A stretch of DNA of 64,000 bases, from the NCBI RefSeq assembly GCF_005281475.1, contig NZ_CP040106.1, positions 4,306,501 through 4,370,500 of the forward strand, given 5' to 3'. This document shows, one piece after another, positions 18,649 to 27,560 of the stretch. The translations under genes were made by a program, and so were the position numbers. Source of the DNA: Echinicola rosea (GTDB lineage: Bacteria; Bacteroidota; Bacteroidia; Cytophagales; Cyclobacteriaceae). The notes under the pieces were generated by a model. That model saw only the letters and a program-made list of their open reading frames with translations, did not search any database and was not told the DNA's origin. Each line of letters begins with the position of its first letter. Position 1 is the first letter of the stretch.

Positions 18649-20598
18649 TTATTTACTCAGCGATTCCGAAATAATATTTTTGAAGTACTTCACGAAATCT
18701 GCTGGTGTAAAACTTCCCAAATCTCCTTCACCATGCTTACGTACGGATACTTTGCCTTCTTCTTCCTCTTTTTCACCTACTATGAGCATAAAAGGCACTT
18801 TTTTCACTTCCGAGTCTCTTATTTTTCTACCGATTTTCTCGTCTCGGTTGTCTATCGAACCAGCTATGTCGTTCTCATCCAATAGCGCACGAACGGTATT
18901 GGCATAGTCAATGAATTTTTCGGAAATTGGCAAAATATTTATTTGCTCCGGTGAAAGCCAAAGCGGGAAATTACCTGCACAGTGCTCGATAAGCACCGCA
19001 ACAAATCGTTCCAATGATCCAAAAGGTGCCCTGTGAATCATCACTGGACGATGCTTCTGGTTATCCGATCCCACATATTCCAATTGGAAACGGTCAGGCA
19101 ATTGGTAGTCCACCTGGATCGTTCCCAGCTGCCAACTTCTGCCAAGCGCATCTTTGACCATAAAGTCAAGCTTAGGCCCGTAGAAGGCTGCCTCACCCAG
19201 TTCAGTTACTGTCTCCAGTCCTTTTTCCTGAGCAGCTTCAACAATCGCTGCCTCAGCTTTGTTCCATGCATCATCGCCTCCAATGTATTTTTCCTTTTTT
19301 TCCGGATCCCTCAGGGAAATCTGTGCGGTGTAATCATCAAAACCCAATGCCTTAAACACATAAAGCACCAAGTCGATTACTTTGATAAACTCCTCTTTCA
19401 CCTGATCGGGACGGCAGAAAATGTGCGCATCATCCTGTGTAAAGCCCCTTACCCTGGTCAAGCCGTGCAATTCACCACTTTGCTCATACCGATATACCGT
19501 ACCAAATTCAGCATAACGAATCGGAAGATCCTTGTATGAACGGGGCTTGTGCTTATAGATTTCACAATGGTGAGGACAATTCATGGGCTTCAGCAAAAAC
19601 TCCTCTCCATCATGCGGAGTGGCGATCGGCTGAAACGAGTCTTTTCCATATTTCTCATAATGGCCTGATGTTTCATAAAGAGCTTTATGGCCAATATGTG
19701 GAGTTACCACTTGTTGGTAACCTGATTTATCTTGTGCTTTCTTCAAAAAGCTTACCAATCTCTCTCGCAACAAAGTTCCTTTCGGCAACCATAGTGGCAA
19801 TCCCATCCCCACTTTTTCGGAAAAGGTAAACAGCTCCAGTTCACGGCCCAGTTTTCTGTGATCACGTTTTTTGGCTTCCTCGACCATGGCCAGGTATTCT
19901 TTCAGCTCCTTGGCTTTAGGAAATGACACCCCATAAATACGGGTAAGCATCTTATTGTTTTCATCACCCCGCCAATAGGCACCCGCAATGTTCATCAGCT
20001 TTACGGCTTTGATAAACCCGGTATTGGGCACGTGTGGCCCTCGACAAAGGTCCACGAAGTTACCTTGCTCATAAAAGGTGATCTTGCCATCTTCCAGGCC
20101 ATCGATCAGATCAAGCTTATATTCGTCGCCTTTTTCCTTAAAATAGGCGACAGCATCTTGCTTGGAAATTTCCTTTCGGATGTATTCATTTTTTTGCTTG
20201 GCCAGCTCTGCCATCTTTTTCTCAATGGCCTCTAGCTCACTGCCATCGATCTGCCTTTCGCCAAAATCCACATCATAATAGAATCCGGTGTCTATGGACG
20301 GACCGATACCGAATTTGACTCCTGGATAAAGTGCCTCCAATGCCTCTGCCAATAGGTGGGCAGACGAATGCCAGAAAGTAGATTTTCCATCTTTGTCATT
20401 CCAGGTTAATAATTGCACCGCTGCATCTTCGGAAATAGGACGCGTAGCATCCCAAACTTCTCCATTTACTTTGGCCGCCAGGACATTCCGTGCCAATCCC
20501 TCACTGATACTAAGCGCGATTTGTAAGCCGGAAGTGCCTTTTTCGTACTGCCTTACTGACCCATCAGGCAGTGTAATGTTAATCAAGTTGTCAGACAT
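18649..20598 (-). CDS. thrS: threonine-tRNA ligase
   Basis: ThrRS charges tRNA-Thr; its substrate genes are at 1820 and 1940. The 649-residue protein starts with a TGS domain (residues 1-62), continues with the editing domain containing [11 protein letters not shown], and has the class II catalytic core with [23 protein letters not shown] (motif 2) and [11 protein letters not shown] (motif 3), followed by a C-terminal anticodon-binding domain. It heads the operon thrS-infC-rpmI-rplT, a common order. The upstream region has a -7-like CATATTTG on the minus strand and a leader hairpin. Confidence 0.97.
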   Translation of the reverse strand: MSDNLINITLPDGSVRQYEKGTSGLQIALSISEGLARNVLAAKVNGEVWDATRPISEDAAVQLLTWNDKDGKSTFWHSSAHLLAEALEALYPGVKFGIGPSIDTGFYYDVDFGERQIDGSELEAIEKKMAELAKQKNEYIRKEISKQDAVAYFKEKGDEYKLDLIDGLEDGKITFYEQGNFVDLCRGPHVPNTGFIKAVKLMNIAGAYWRGDENNKMLTRIYGVSFPKAKELKEYLAMVEEAKKRDHRKLGRELELFTFSEKVGMGLPLWLPKGTLLRERLVSFLKKAQDKSGYQQVVTPHIGHKALYETSGHYEKYGKDSFQPIATPHDGEEFLLKPMNCPHHCEIYKHKPRSYKDLPIRYAEFGTVYRYEQSGELHGLTRVRGFTQDDAHIFCRPDQVKEEFIKVIDLVLYVFKALGFDDYTAQISLRDPEKKEKYIGGDDAWNKAEAAIVEAAQEKGLETVTELGEAAFYGPKLDFMVKDALGRSWQLGTIQVDYQLPDRFQLEYVGSDNQKHRPVMIHRAPFGSLERFVAVLIEHCAGNFPLWLSPEQINILPISEKFIDYANTVRALLDENDIAGSIDNRDEKIGRKIRDSEVKKVPFMLIVGEKEEEEGKVSVRKHGEGDLGSFTPADFVKYFKNIISESLSK

Positions 20599-20628
20599 TT
20601 AAAATTCTTAATACTAATATGAAACAAA

Positions 20629-20648
20629 GCACCTTTACAAACAGGTGC
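20629..20648 (-). promoter_or_regulatory. thrS leader hairpin
   Basis: On the minus strand GCACCT-(8 bases)-AGGTGC lies 30 bases ahead of the thrS start and is followed by TTTGTTT. It could be an attenuator or translational control element, or simply a small 5' stem. A -7-like CATATTTG lies just upstream of it. Confidence 0.3.
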
Positions 20649-20792
20649 ATTAAGAATGCAAATATGCAAATTCAGATACGTAATTGAAAAAAATTGTCCT
20701 TACAATATGGTAGCACGGAAAATAAAAACGGTTCTAATGGATTTACTAAGTGTAACTTTACGTTGCTCTTGTCAAATTTTAGCTTGCCTTTC

Positions 20793-20960
20793 ATCCATTG
20801 CCTTGTTATTTTTTTCCTTCAGGTGAAAAATGTAACCAAAACCTGTCCGCAGGTGTTGGCCGCCCGCTACGGTGAGCTACATGACTAAAATCAAAGCCAG
20901 CACTTGCGCAGGCAAACTCCTCCTGTCCGAAAGCTTAGTAGCCCTAAAGGAAACCAGGAA
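20793..20960 (+). repeat. family D repeat, copy 1
   Basis: This stretch matches the minus strand at about 52560-52755. Shared blocks include TTCAGGTnAAAAA, AACCAAAACCTGTCCGC and GCAGGCAAACTCCTCCTGTC. Translated, both copies give a similar short peptide around FLLQVKKVTQTCP. No complete gene is present in either copy. The remainder of the spacer from 20599 holds only the thrS promoter region. Confidence 0.65.
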
Positions 20961-20998
20961 AACCATTTGAACAGCATACTAAATTTATGGCTATTGGC

Positions 20999-22639
20999 TT
21001 ACCAAGGCTGACCCGTCCCCTGTAACAACCAGAATTTGGACCAAGGGCTATTGGCTTCATCTGCTTGGGAATAGGGTGTCGCTTCAAGCCTATCCAGTGC
21101 CGCTGAGGCATTTAAAGTATTGATGCTTAATTCTTCCTGCATGTAGTAAAAACGCAATGGAAGGACCGATCTTACGGCAAATTGACCTGCAGTCAGCTCA
21201 GGCTGTCCCGTTCTTCTATAATCAAACCACGCTTCTGTAGCGGCCGTCCAGCTTGCAATCCATTTTTGTTCGATAATTTGAGCAAGTGAACCCTCAAAAG
21301 CCGCGGGACCGCTAATGTAATCCTCAAAGGACGATTCCAATCCCCATGCTGCTAGGGATTGTTTTACACCTGCTTGGTAATATCCTGCTGCCTCTCCTCC
21401 AATCCAGCCTTTCAATGCTGCCTCCGCCAGGTCAAACTGAACTTCCGCTGCAGACAAAAGTCGGCATTTCAAAAAGTCTCCGGAAGGCTCGGTGTACATT
21501 TCACTTAGAAATGAAACGTGCGGATTGTAAGATTGCTGTCCAGGTGTAGGATTGAGATTATACTCGCTGGGAAGATTGGAGACGGACGGAGGAATTCCGA
21601 CATATTCTGGATCGGTGTCCACTGGCTTTCCTTCTGCGACATCAGAAGCAATATACCGAACTCCGTCAACGACTTCGTCTGACCCAGCAGGTAAATCGGG
21701 GTCGATCACCATCGGTACCTCAACCCTTTCAGCCCATACTCCCAGTCTGGCATCATCCAACTCCTGTAGCCTGTCCACTAAGGTAGCACACATTTTTATC
21801 CGACGGTAATTGCTGCCATTACTTCCATCAAAAACTGTATTGGATGGCCAAGAAGTCCCTGAGGATACACCAGGAAACGGTAAAGCTGCTTCATCAGATT
21901 CGGCCAATATCAATGGATACTGGCCGGGATCATTTACGATGGCCTGCATCCCCGCACTCCCAAAATCAGGCATTTTTTCCGAAACCCGCAAATAATACCG
22001 AAGCATGAGGGAATTGGCAAATTGCCTCCATTTCATCACATCCCCTTGGTACAGCACATCTTGTGGGACGGTAGTATCATTGGTAAGACCCTGTAAGGTG
22101 ATATTTGCTTCTTGCAACATCGCAATGACTCCCTTATAGATTTCCTGCTGGGTGTCAAAATTGGGCAAAAGATATTGATCTCCACCAAGATCACCCTTCA
22201 GCGCATCGGTAAACGGAGCATCGCCCCACAAATCTGCGATCCTTCCAAAATTATAGGCATTTATCACCTTGGCGACAGCCACATAAAAAGGTAGCCCCAA
22301 GTCCAGGGCACGTTCTTCCATTAGTCGAGCGTTTTCCAGGATGTTATAATATCCAGACCAGCTCTGATTGGACCAGTCGTAGTTATTGTGGTCTTCAAAC
22401 CAAGCATCCTTTTGGGTGTGCTGCATCACCCCTGCGATATCCCCAAAACCTAAACCGAGCTCTCGCGTGGCCGTTTCGGTGACCACGGTACTGATCAGAA
22501 GATTGGGATGTACCGTTTCGGGATCAATTCCATTGGGATTGACATTAAGGTCGGTAAGGTCCTGGCAGGATGACCATAGGAGCATGAAAACTATTCCCAA
22601 ACCCAAAGATCGGCATACTCTGTTTTTAATGTTTTTCAT
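20999..22639 (-). CDS. SusD/RagB-like outer membrane lipoprotein (SusD-like_2 type)
   Basis: This is the glycan-binding lid partner of the SusC transporter encoded just upstream. The 546-residue protein has a lipoprotein signal with the lipid-bearing Cys near residue 25 (LLWSSCQDL), followed by DLNVNPNGIDPE, a segment typical of the SusD-like_2 branch, and helical TPR-like repeats (AKVINAYNFGRIADLWGDAPFTDAL). The C-terminal WFDYRRTGQPEL is a family landmark. The start lies 33 bases after the SusC stop, so the two are co-expressed. Ligand specificity cannot be read from sequence; enzymes upstream in the locus suggest a host or algal glycan with modified or acidic sugars. Confidence 0.93.
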   Translation of the reverse strand: MKNIKNRVCRSLGLGIVFMLLWSSCQDLTDLNVNPNGIDPETVHPNLLISTVVTETATRELGLGFGDIAGVMQHTQKDAWFEDHNNYDWSNQSWSGYYNILENARLMEERALDLGLPFYVAVAKVINAYNFGRIADLWGDAPFTDALKGDLGGDQYLLPNFDTQQEIYKGVIAMLQEANITLQGLTNDTTVPQDVLYQGDVMKWRQFANSLMLRYYLRVSEKMPDFGSAGMQAIVNDPGQYPLILAESDEAALPFPGVSSGTSWPSNTVFDGSNGSNYRRIKMCATLVDRLQELDDARLGVWAERVEVPMVIDPDLPAGSDEVVDGVRYIASDVAEGKPVDTDPEYVGIPPSVSNLPSEYNLNPTPGQQSYNPHVSFLSEMYTEPSGDFLKCRLLSAAEVQFDLAEAALKGWIGGEAAGYYQAGVKQSLAAWGLESSFEDYISGPAAFEGSLAQIIEQKWIASWTAATEAWFDYRRTGQPELTAGQFAVRSVLPLRFYYMQEELSINTLNASAALDRLEATPYSQADEANSPWSKFWLLQGTGQPW

Positions 22640-22672
22640 GATATCATCTCTTTTCTTTTTGCTCCAGGTTCA

Positions 22673-25600
22673 TCAAAATTTAGCGTTTAGCCTAAAGCCA
22701 ATGGGAATCACCCAAGGGTTGACATTGTACCGTTCGATCCCCTGTTTGAAAGTGCCGTCACTTTCTGGCTGGAAGGCATTCTCCGGATCGATTCCGATTT
22801 TGGCTTTGGTCCAGAGCATAATGTTACTGGTGTACAGCCCTATATTGATGGATTGCATTTTGAGTTTTTGGGCTGTTTCGGCAGGCACGCTGTAGTTAAG
22901 AGTAGCATCCCTGAGCTTGATATAGGAAGCATCAAACATTGCTGGCTTAAAAAAATCCCAAGGATAATTATCCGCATAAGGAATGATTTTGGTACCGTCT
23001 TCCCCTAGGTTTTCCTGATAGCCCGTAAGCTCCCCTGCGTCGTTGTAAACGGCAATCACACCCGGATTGAATACCCCATCATTTAGTGTCACGGCATATT
23101 CAAATGGGAAGCCTCCACTTGCTGCTGTTGGTCCCCCTACAATATTGATTCCATCGGTAATGTGGCTATCTTGGTTGGCCACCAACCAGTCCCTAAGCTC
23201 CCTTCCGCTCAGGCCATTGGGGCTAATGATTTCATCCAAAAAACGCTCGGTTTTAAGGTCGGATTCGGAATAGCGGAAGGTCTGTGATACGAAATCCCCT
23301 CCTTTTCGCCAGTCAAACGTGAGGCTAAGACTCCAGTTTTTATAGCTCAAGCTTGCCTGCATTCCAGCAATAAAATCCGGGTTAAAGTTTCCGATTTTGT
23401 TTTTGGCATTGGCTTGGTTGATCGCTTGCCAACTGCCGTCCTCATCGAGTATGGGGTAGCCGTAGTACGGGGATTCCGAATCTTCGACCGTGACCAGTTT
23501 TCGATCGTAGATACTGCCAATCTCATCTCCCACATAGGACCATGCTCCGCCCCTGGAATCGCTCCAAAGGTAAAAGACCTCCACTTCGTCCGTCAACTCC
23601 TCAATGGTACTTCTGTACTTCGATACATTGAAGTTTAGGTCTAGCACGAAGTCATTGTCAACCGGCGTAAACCCTAAAACCACTTCCCAACCTTTGCTGT
23701 TGACCAAACCCGCATTGACAAACTTGCTGGTAAAACCAGAAGATGGCGGAAGGGTTACGGGTAAAATCTGGTTTTTGTTATCGGTATTAAAATAAGTAAC
23801 GTCAACTCTCAACCTGTTGCTGAACGCCGCTGCTTCCAATCCAAACTCGTAGGAAGTAGCGATTTCTGGCTTGAGGTCGGGGGTTTTGAGGCCATCAGGA
23901 ACCGAAAGCCGTGTCTGGCCGTCCCATTCTTCTGTGTTGGATAATGTAGGAAGCAGATTATAAGGTCCTGTATCGTTCCCTACTTGTGCCCAGCCTGCCC
24001 GAAGCTTGATCATATCCACATGATTGCCCATGGTCAGCATATCACTGATGATGGCGCTCAGCGAGGCGGAAGGATAAAAATAGGAACGATTGGCTGCAGG
24101 CAATGTGCTGGACCAGTCATTTCTCGCAGTAAGGTCCAGGTAAAGGAGGTCTTTATAACCTAAGTTTGCCAAGCCATAAACACTGTAAACAGCCTTTTCA
24201 GAAATGCTACTGTTGTACACCAAATTATCCGAAAGGGTATTGCTCAATGTGTACACGCCTGGCACGATCAACCCAGACCCCTCGGCTTTTGTGGCATTTT
24301 GGGCAGTATTGCCGCGGTTATAGCGTAAGTTGCCACCGGCCGAATAAGTCATACTAAAATCATTGAGCTCCTTTTTGTAAGTTGCCAGCACCTCTATATT
24401 ACGTTCATAACGATCCAGGTTCACGATACCATAGCCACCATTGGGATCCTCTGTATAGCTCATTGGAATCTTGGATTCACGTCTTTCGGCATACATGTCC
24501 AGCATGTACTTTCCTTGTAGGGAAAATTCATCGGTAACCTGATAATTCAACCCGATATTGCCATAAACCCTGTTTCTGTCAAAACTATTATTAACCTCGT
24601 AAGCAAGGAAATAAGGGTTGTTGTAATCCCCAATAGCCTGAGAACGCTGTTGGATCCCTTCCTGTCCCGGCATCCAGTAATCTTTCAATTCATGGATATC
24701 AATGTGCGGTGAAAGCTTATAGGCCCATTCCAGTGGATTGGCACCGCGATTTCCCGCGGGCCTGTTGTCCGAGCCGGTTTTGCTTATGTTGATACTGCTG
24801 CTTAGCCGCAGTTTATCAGAAATGGCCAAATCAGAATTTATGGACAAGTTGTTTCGGTTAAAATCAGAATTGGGAATGATCCCCCAATTGTTGAGGTTGG
24901 TATAGCCAATCCTATAATTCATCTTTTCAGTGTTATTGGATACCGAGACTCCGTTGGTGGTAGTCACACCATTTCGCACAAAATTGGCCACGTTATCTGG
25001 GCTTGATACCAAAGGCAATGGAACAAAATTTCCATTTTCATCTCGCGGGCTGTTCCACTGAATAGCTTCATATCCCCTGTCCAGTTCGGGTCCAGCTCCT
25101 GCCGACGAACCTTCTTCGATGGTCAGGACACCTCCCGGATAAGGGTTGTTGTCAGGAGTGTATGGCCGTATCCCCGTGGCAAATCGGCTGTGCATCGGTA
25201 AGTATTTGAATGGGACTTCCACCAAGGTGTTGGAGGAAACACTGACCGTTACTTTATCGACATTTTTGCCGGATTTGGTAGTGATCAGAACGACACCATT
25301 GCCCGCCCGGGAACCGTAAAGGGCTGCGGCACTTGGCCCCTTCAGCACAGAAACACTTTCAATGTCCTCCGGATTGATATCGGACATGGCATTGCCGTAA
25401 TCCACTTTGTTATCATTTCCGATTTGACTGACATTATTAAGGGAATTGATCACTGGTACACCATCTACCACAAACAACGGCTGATTATCTCCACTCAGTG
25501 ATGTAATCCCCCTGATGATCATGCTCACAGAAGAACCCGTGCCACCGGTGGAATTGATACTGACACCCGGCACCCTACCGGCAAGGGATTTTAGCATATT

Positions 25601-26296
25601 GTCCTGTCCTCCACGCTCAAATTCCTTTCCTGATACTTCTGAGACTGCATATCCTAATGAACGCTCTTCCCTCCTGATGCCCAAGGCCGTTACCACTGCT
25701 CCTTCTAAATTTTGATAGGCTCCCTGCAAGGTTATCCGTAGATTGGTTTGGTTACCAACCTGGATTTCCCTGGAATGAAAACCTACATAACTGATCACTA
25801 TTACGGCCACCTGGTCAGGAACCTCCAAGCTGAATTTACCATCCAGATCGGTCACGGTACCGCTCGTGGCGCCCTTGATTTTCACGGTAGCTCCAGCCAA
25901 GGGTGTACCTTCTTCATCGAAGACCACTCCATCTATCTGTACCCGCACTGCTATCGGTGATTTTTGACGGATTAATATGGTCTTTCCGGCTTTGCGGAAT
26001 TCCAGTTTGCTCTTCGCATTGAGCATGCTCAACAGCTCATTTAACGGGGCTTTTTGGGTGAGCATCACTTCCTTATCCAGTGCCTTGGATATTTCTTCGT
26101 CGTACAAAAATTTAAACGCTGTCTGTTCTTCTACACTAAAAATAAATTGCTTTACCGTTACGTTAGGTTTGGGAAGGCGGATTTCTTGGTCTTCCGCAGC
26201 ATTAGCCTCTTCGCCCAGCAAAATTACCATCGCCAAGAGCAGCATCCGCTGTAGCCAATAACTCCAAAGGTTTCTTTTTGCAATTTTAATTTTCAT
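22673..26296 (-). CDS. SusC/RagA-type TonB-linked outer membrane protein with STN domain
   Basis: The 1207-residue protein imports oligosaccharides through the outer membrane with energy from TonB. After the signal peptide comes an STN domain at about residues 42-110 (VTVKQFIFSVEEQTAFKFLYD), then a carboxypeptidase-like regulatory domain (about 115-205, SGTVTDLDGKFSLEVPD), the plug domain with GRVPGVSINSTGG and SVLKGPSAAALYGSRAGNGVVLIT, and a 22-strand barrel. The STN domain marks a transducer that talks to an anti-sigma factor, and a FecR gene lies directly upstream. It forms a pair with the SusD gene downstream. Confidence 0.95.
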   Translation of the reverse strand: MKIKIAKRNLWSYWLQRMLLLAMVILLGEEANAAEDQEIRLPKPNVTVKQFIFSVEEQTAFKFLYDEEISKALDKEVMLTQKAPLNELLSMLNAKSKLEFRKAGKTILIRQKSPIAVRVQIDGVVFDEEGTPLAGATVKIKGATSGTVTDLDGKFSLEVPDQVAVIVISYVGFHSREIQVGNQTNLRITLQGAYQNLEGAVVTALGIRREERSLGYAVSEVSGKEFERGGQDNMLKSLAGRVPGVSINSTGGTGSSVSMIIRGITSLSGDNQPLFVVDGVPVINSLNNVSQIGNDNKVDYGNAMSDINPEDIESVSVLKGPSAAALYGSRAGNGVVLITTKSGKNVDKVTVSVSSNTLVEVPFKYLPMHSRFATGIRPYTPDNNPYPGGVLTIEEGSSAGAGPELDRGYEAIQWNSPRDENGNFVPLPLVSSPDNVANFVRNGVTTTNGVSVSNNTEKMNYRIGYTNLNNWGIIPNSDFNRNNLSINSDLAISDKLRLSSSINISKTGSDNRPAGNRGANPLEWAYKLSPHIDIHELKDYWMPGQEGIQQRSQAIGDYNNPYFLAYEVNNSFDRNRVYGNIGLNYQVTDEFSLQGKYMLDMYAERRESKIPMSYTEDPNGGYGIVNLDRYERNIEVLATYKKELNDFSMTYSAGGNLRYNRGNTAQNATKAEGSGLIVPGVYTLSNTLSDNLVYNSSISEKAVYSVYGLANLGYKDLLYLDLTARNDWSSTLPAANRSYFYPSASLSAIISDMLTMGNHVDMIKLRAGWAQVGNDTGPYNLLPTLSNTEEWDGQTRLSVPDGLKTPDLKPEIATSYEFGLEAAAFSNRLRVDVTYFNTDNKNQILPVTLPPSSGFTSKFVNAGLVNSKGWEVVLGFTPVDNDFVLDLNFNVSKYRSTIEELTDEVEVFYLWSDSRGGAWSYVGDEIGSIYDRKLVTVEDSESPYYGYPILDEDGSWQAINQANAKNKIGNFNPDFIAGMQASLSYKNWSLSLTFDWRKGGDFVSQTFRYSESDLKTERFLDEIISPNGLSGRELRDWLVANQDSHITDGINIVGGPTAASGGFPFEYAVTLNDGVFNPGVIAVYNDAGELTGYQENLGEDGTKIIPYADNYPWDFFKPAMFDASYIKLRDATLNYSVPAETAQKLKMQSINIGLYTSNIMLWTKAKIGIDPENAFQPESDGTFKQGIERYNVNPWVIPIGFRLNAKF

Positions 26297-26388
26297 GCTT
26301 TATTAAAATTATGGGTGGCTAAAGTTCTGTATGGACCTGACAGCCTAGAGCCATTCACCAAAGCAGGGCTCCACGCATTTTTTTGAGT

Positions 26389-27330
26389 TTAGCGGCTTGG
26401 ATGATGCTTCATAGGCAAAGGATTGACCTGTATGAGTTGGGGATTGCTTGTGTGCTCTTTATTGGCCAGGAAGGCGATCGCACGGATCATTTCGTGCACA
26501 TCCTTATTGGCAAAACGACCGTTTAGTGTTAGTTGGTGAAGTGAGGAGTCCATCACTTCCAGGTCCACTCCATACCAACGCTCCATTTTTCGTATCACTT
26601 GGTCAAATGGTGTTTTGTCGAAAGCCAGGATCCGTTCTTTCCAAAGGATTTCTTGGGCGCTTTCCATCTCGTAGTTGCCATTTGCTCTATTAAAAACGAT
26701 TGATTGACCTGCAGTCAGTTTTTGTTCAATATCAGGATTACTATTATTGATGGCGACTATTCCTTCAGTGACGGTCACCTTGATGACATCTTCTTCTGGA
26801 TAAGCCTCTACGTTAAACGCTGTTCCCAACACCCGAATATCCATCTCTCCACTGTGAATGATAAAGGGACGTGATTCATCTCTAGCTATGTCAAAAAATG
26901 CCTCCCCAGATAGCGTGACCTCTCGGTCCTTTTGTGACCCAAAGCCTTCAAATGCCAGCGTACTTCCCGCATTCAAGTAAACATGACTGCTGTCTTCCAG
27001 CAAAAAATCGGATTGCTCACCGTACGCTGTATCATAGGTAATGTATTCAGGAGCATTTTGATGTGTGACCAGTATGAGTATTGTCACTACCCCTAGCACC
27101 AATAAAACAGATGCTGCAATGGCCCACCAAGGGGATCCCAGTTGTCGGTTAGGCTTCTGCTCCGGATGGTGCTCCTCCATCACCTGCTCAAAGTGACGCT
27201 GCAGTACTTCCTCCACTTCCTGATTTCCAGAGGAAAACTCTTCCAGCATCACTTCAAATTCCTCCCTACTGATTTCTCCTCTCAGGTACCGTTCCGTAAG
27301 TCCCTTGATATTTTTATTCGAATTTGGCAT
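26389..27330 (-). CDS. FecR family anti-sigma factor
   Basis: The 313-residue inner-membrane protein has an N-terminal cytoplasmic sigma-binding part, one membrane helix near residues 69-87 (WWAIAASVLLVLGVVTILI), a periplasmic FecR domain (DSSHVYLNAGSTLAFE and GEAFFDIARDESRPFIIHSG), and a C-terminal DUF4974-like region ending near residue 300. In the usual set-up it holds an ECF sigma factor until the STN domain of the SusC partner signals ligand. The SusC transducer follows 92 bases downstream. No sigma gene lies beside it; the nearest is at 35931 on the opposite strand. Confidence 0.94.
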   Translation of the reverse strand: MPNSNKNIKGLTERYLRGEISREEFEVMLEEFSSGNQEVEEVLQRHFEQVMEEHHPEQKPNRQLGSPWWAIAASVLLVLGVVTILILVTHQNAPEYITYDTAYGEQSDFLLEDSSHVYLNAGSTLAFEGFGSQKDREVTLSGEAFFDIARDESRPFIIHSGEMDIRVLGTAFNVEAYPEEDVIKVTVTEGIVAINNSNPDIEQKLTAGQSIVFNRANGNYEMESAQEILWKERILAFDKTPFDQVIRKMERWYGVDLEVMDSSLHQLTLNGRFANKDVHEMIRAIAFLANKEHTSNPQLIQVNPLPMKHHPSR

Positions 27331-27560
27331 ATAGCTGATCTTTACATAGAGTCTATCCGCTTAGCATGGCAGATAAACTGCTTATGCATAAAGACTCCAA
27401 AAGGATAAAAACAGACTACTTCGGTAAGATTAACTTTTTATTAAGAACTCTTGCACACCGGTAACAGCCATATCAGCATCATTCAAGTCGTCCTTCATCC
27501 TTCAAACTTCCGACTCCATGCTTTCTTAAGTCTTTTGTCTAAAATCTCATGGCATATACC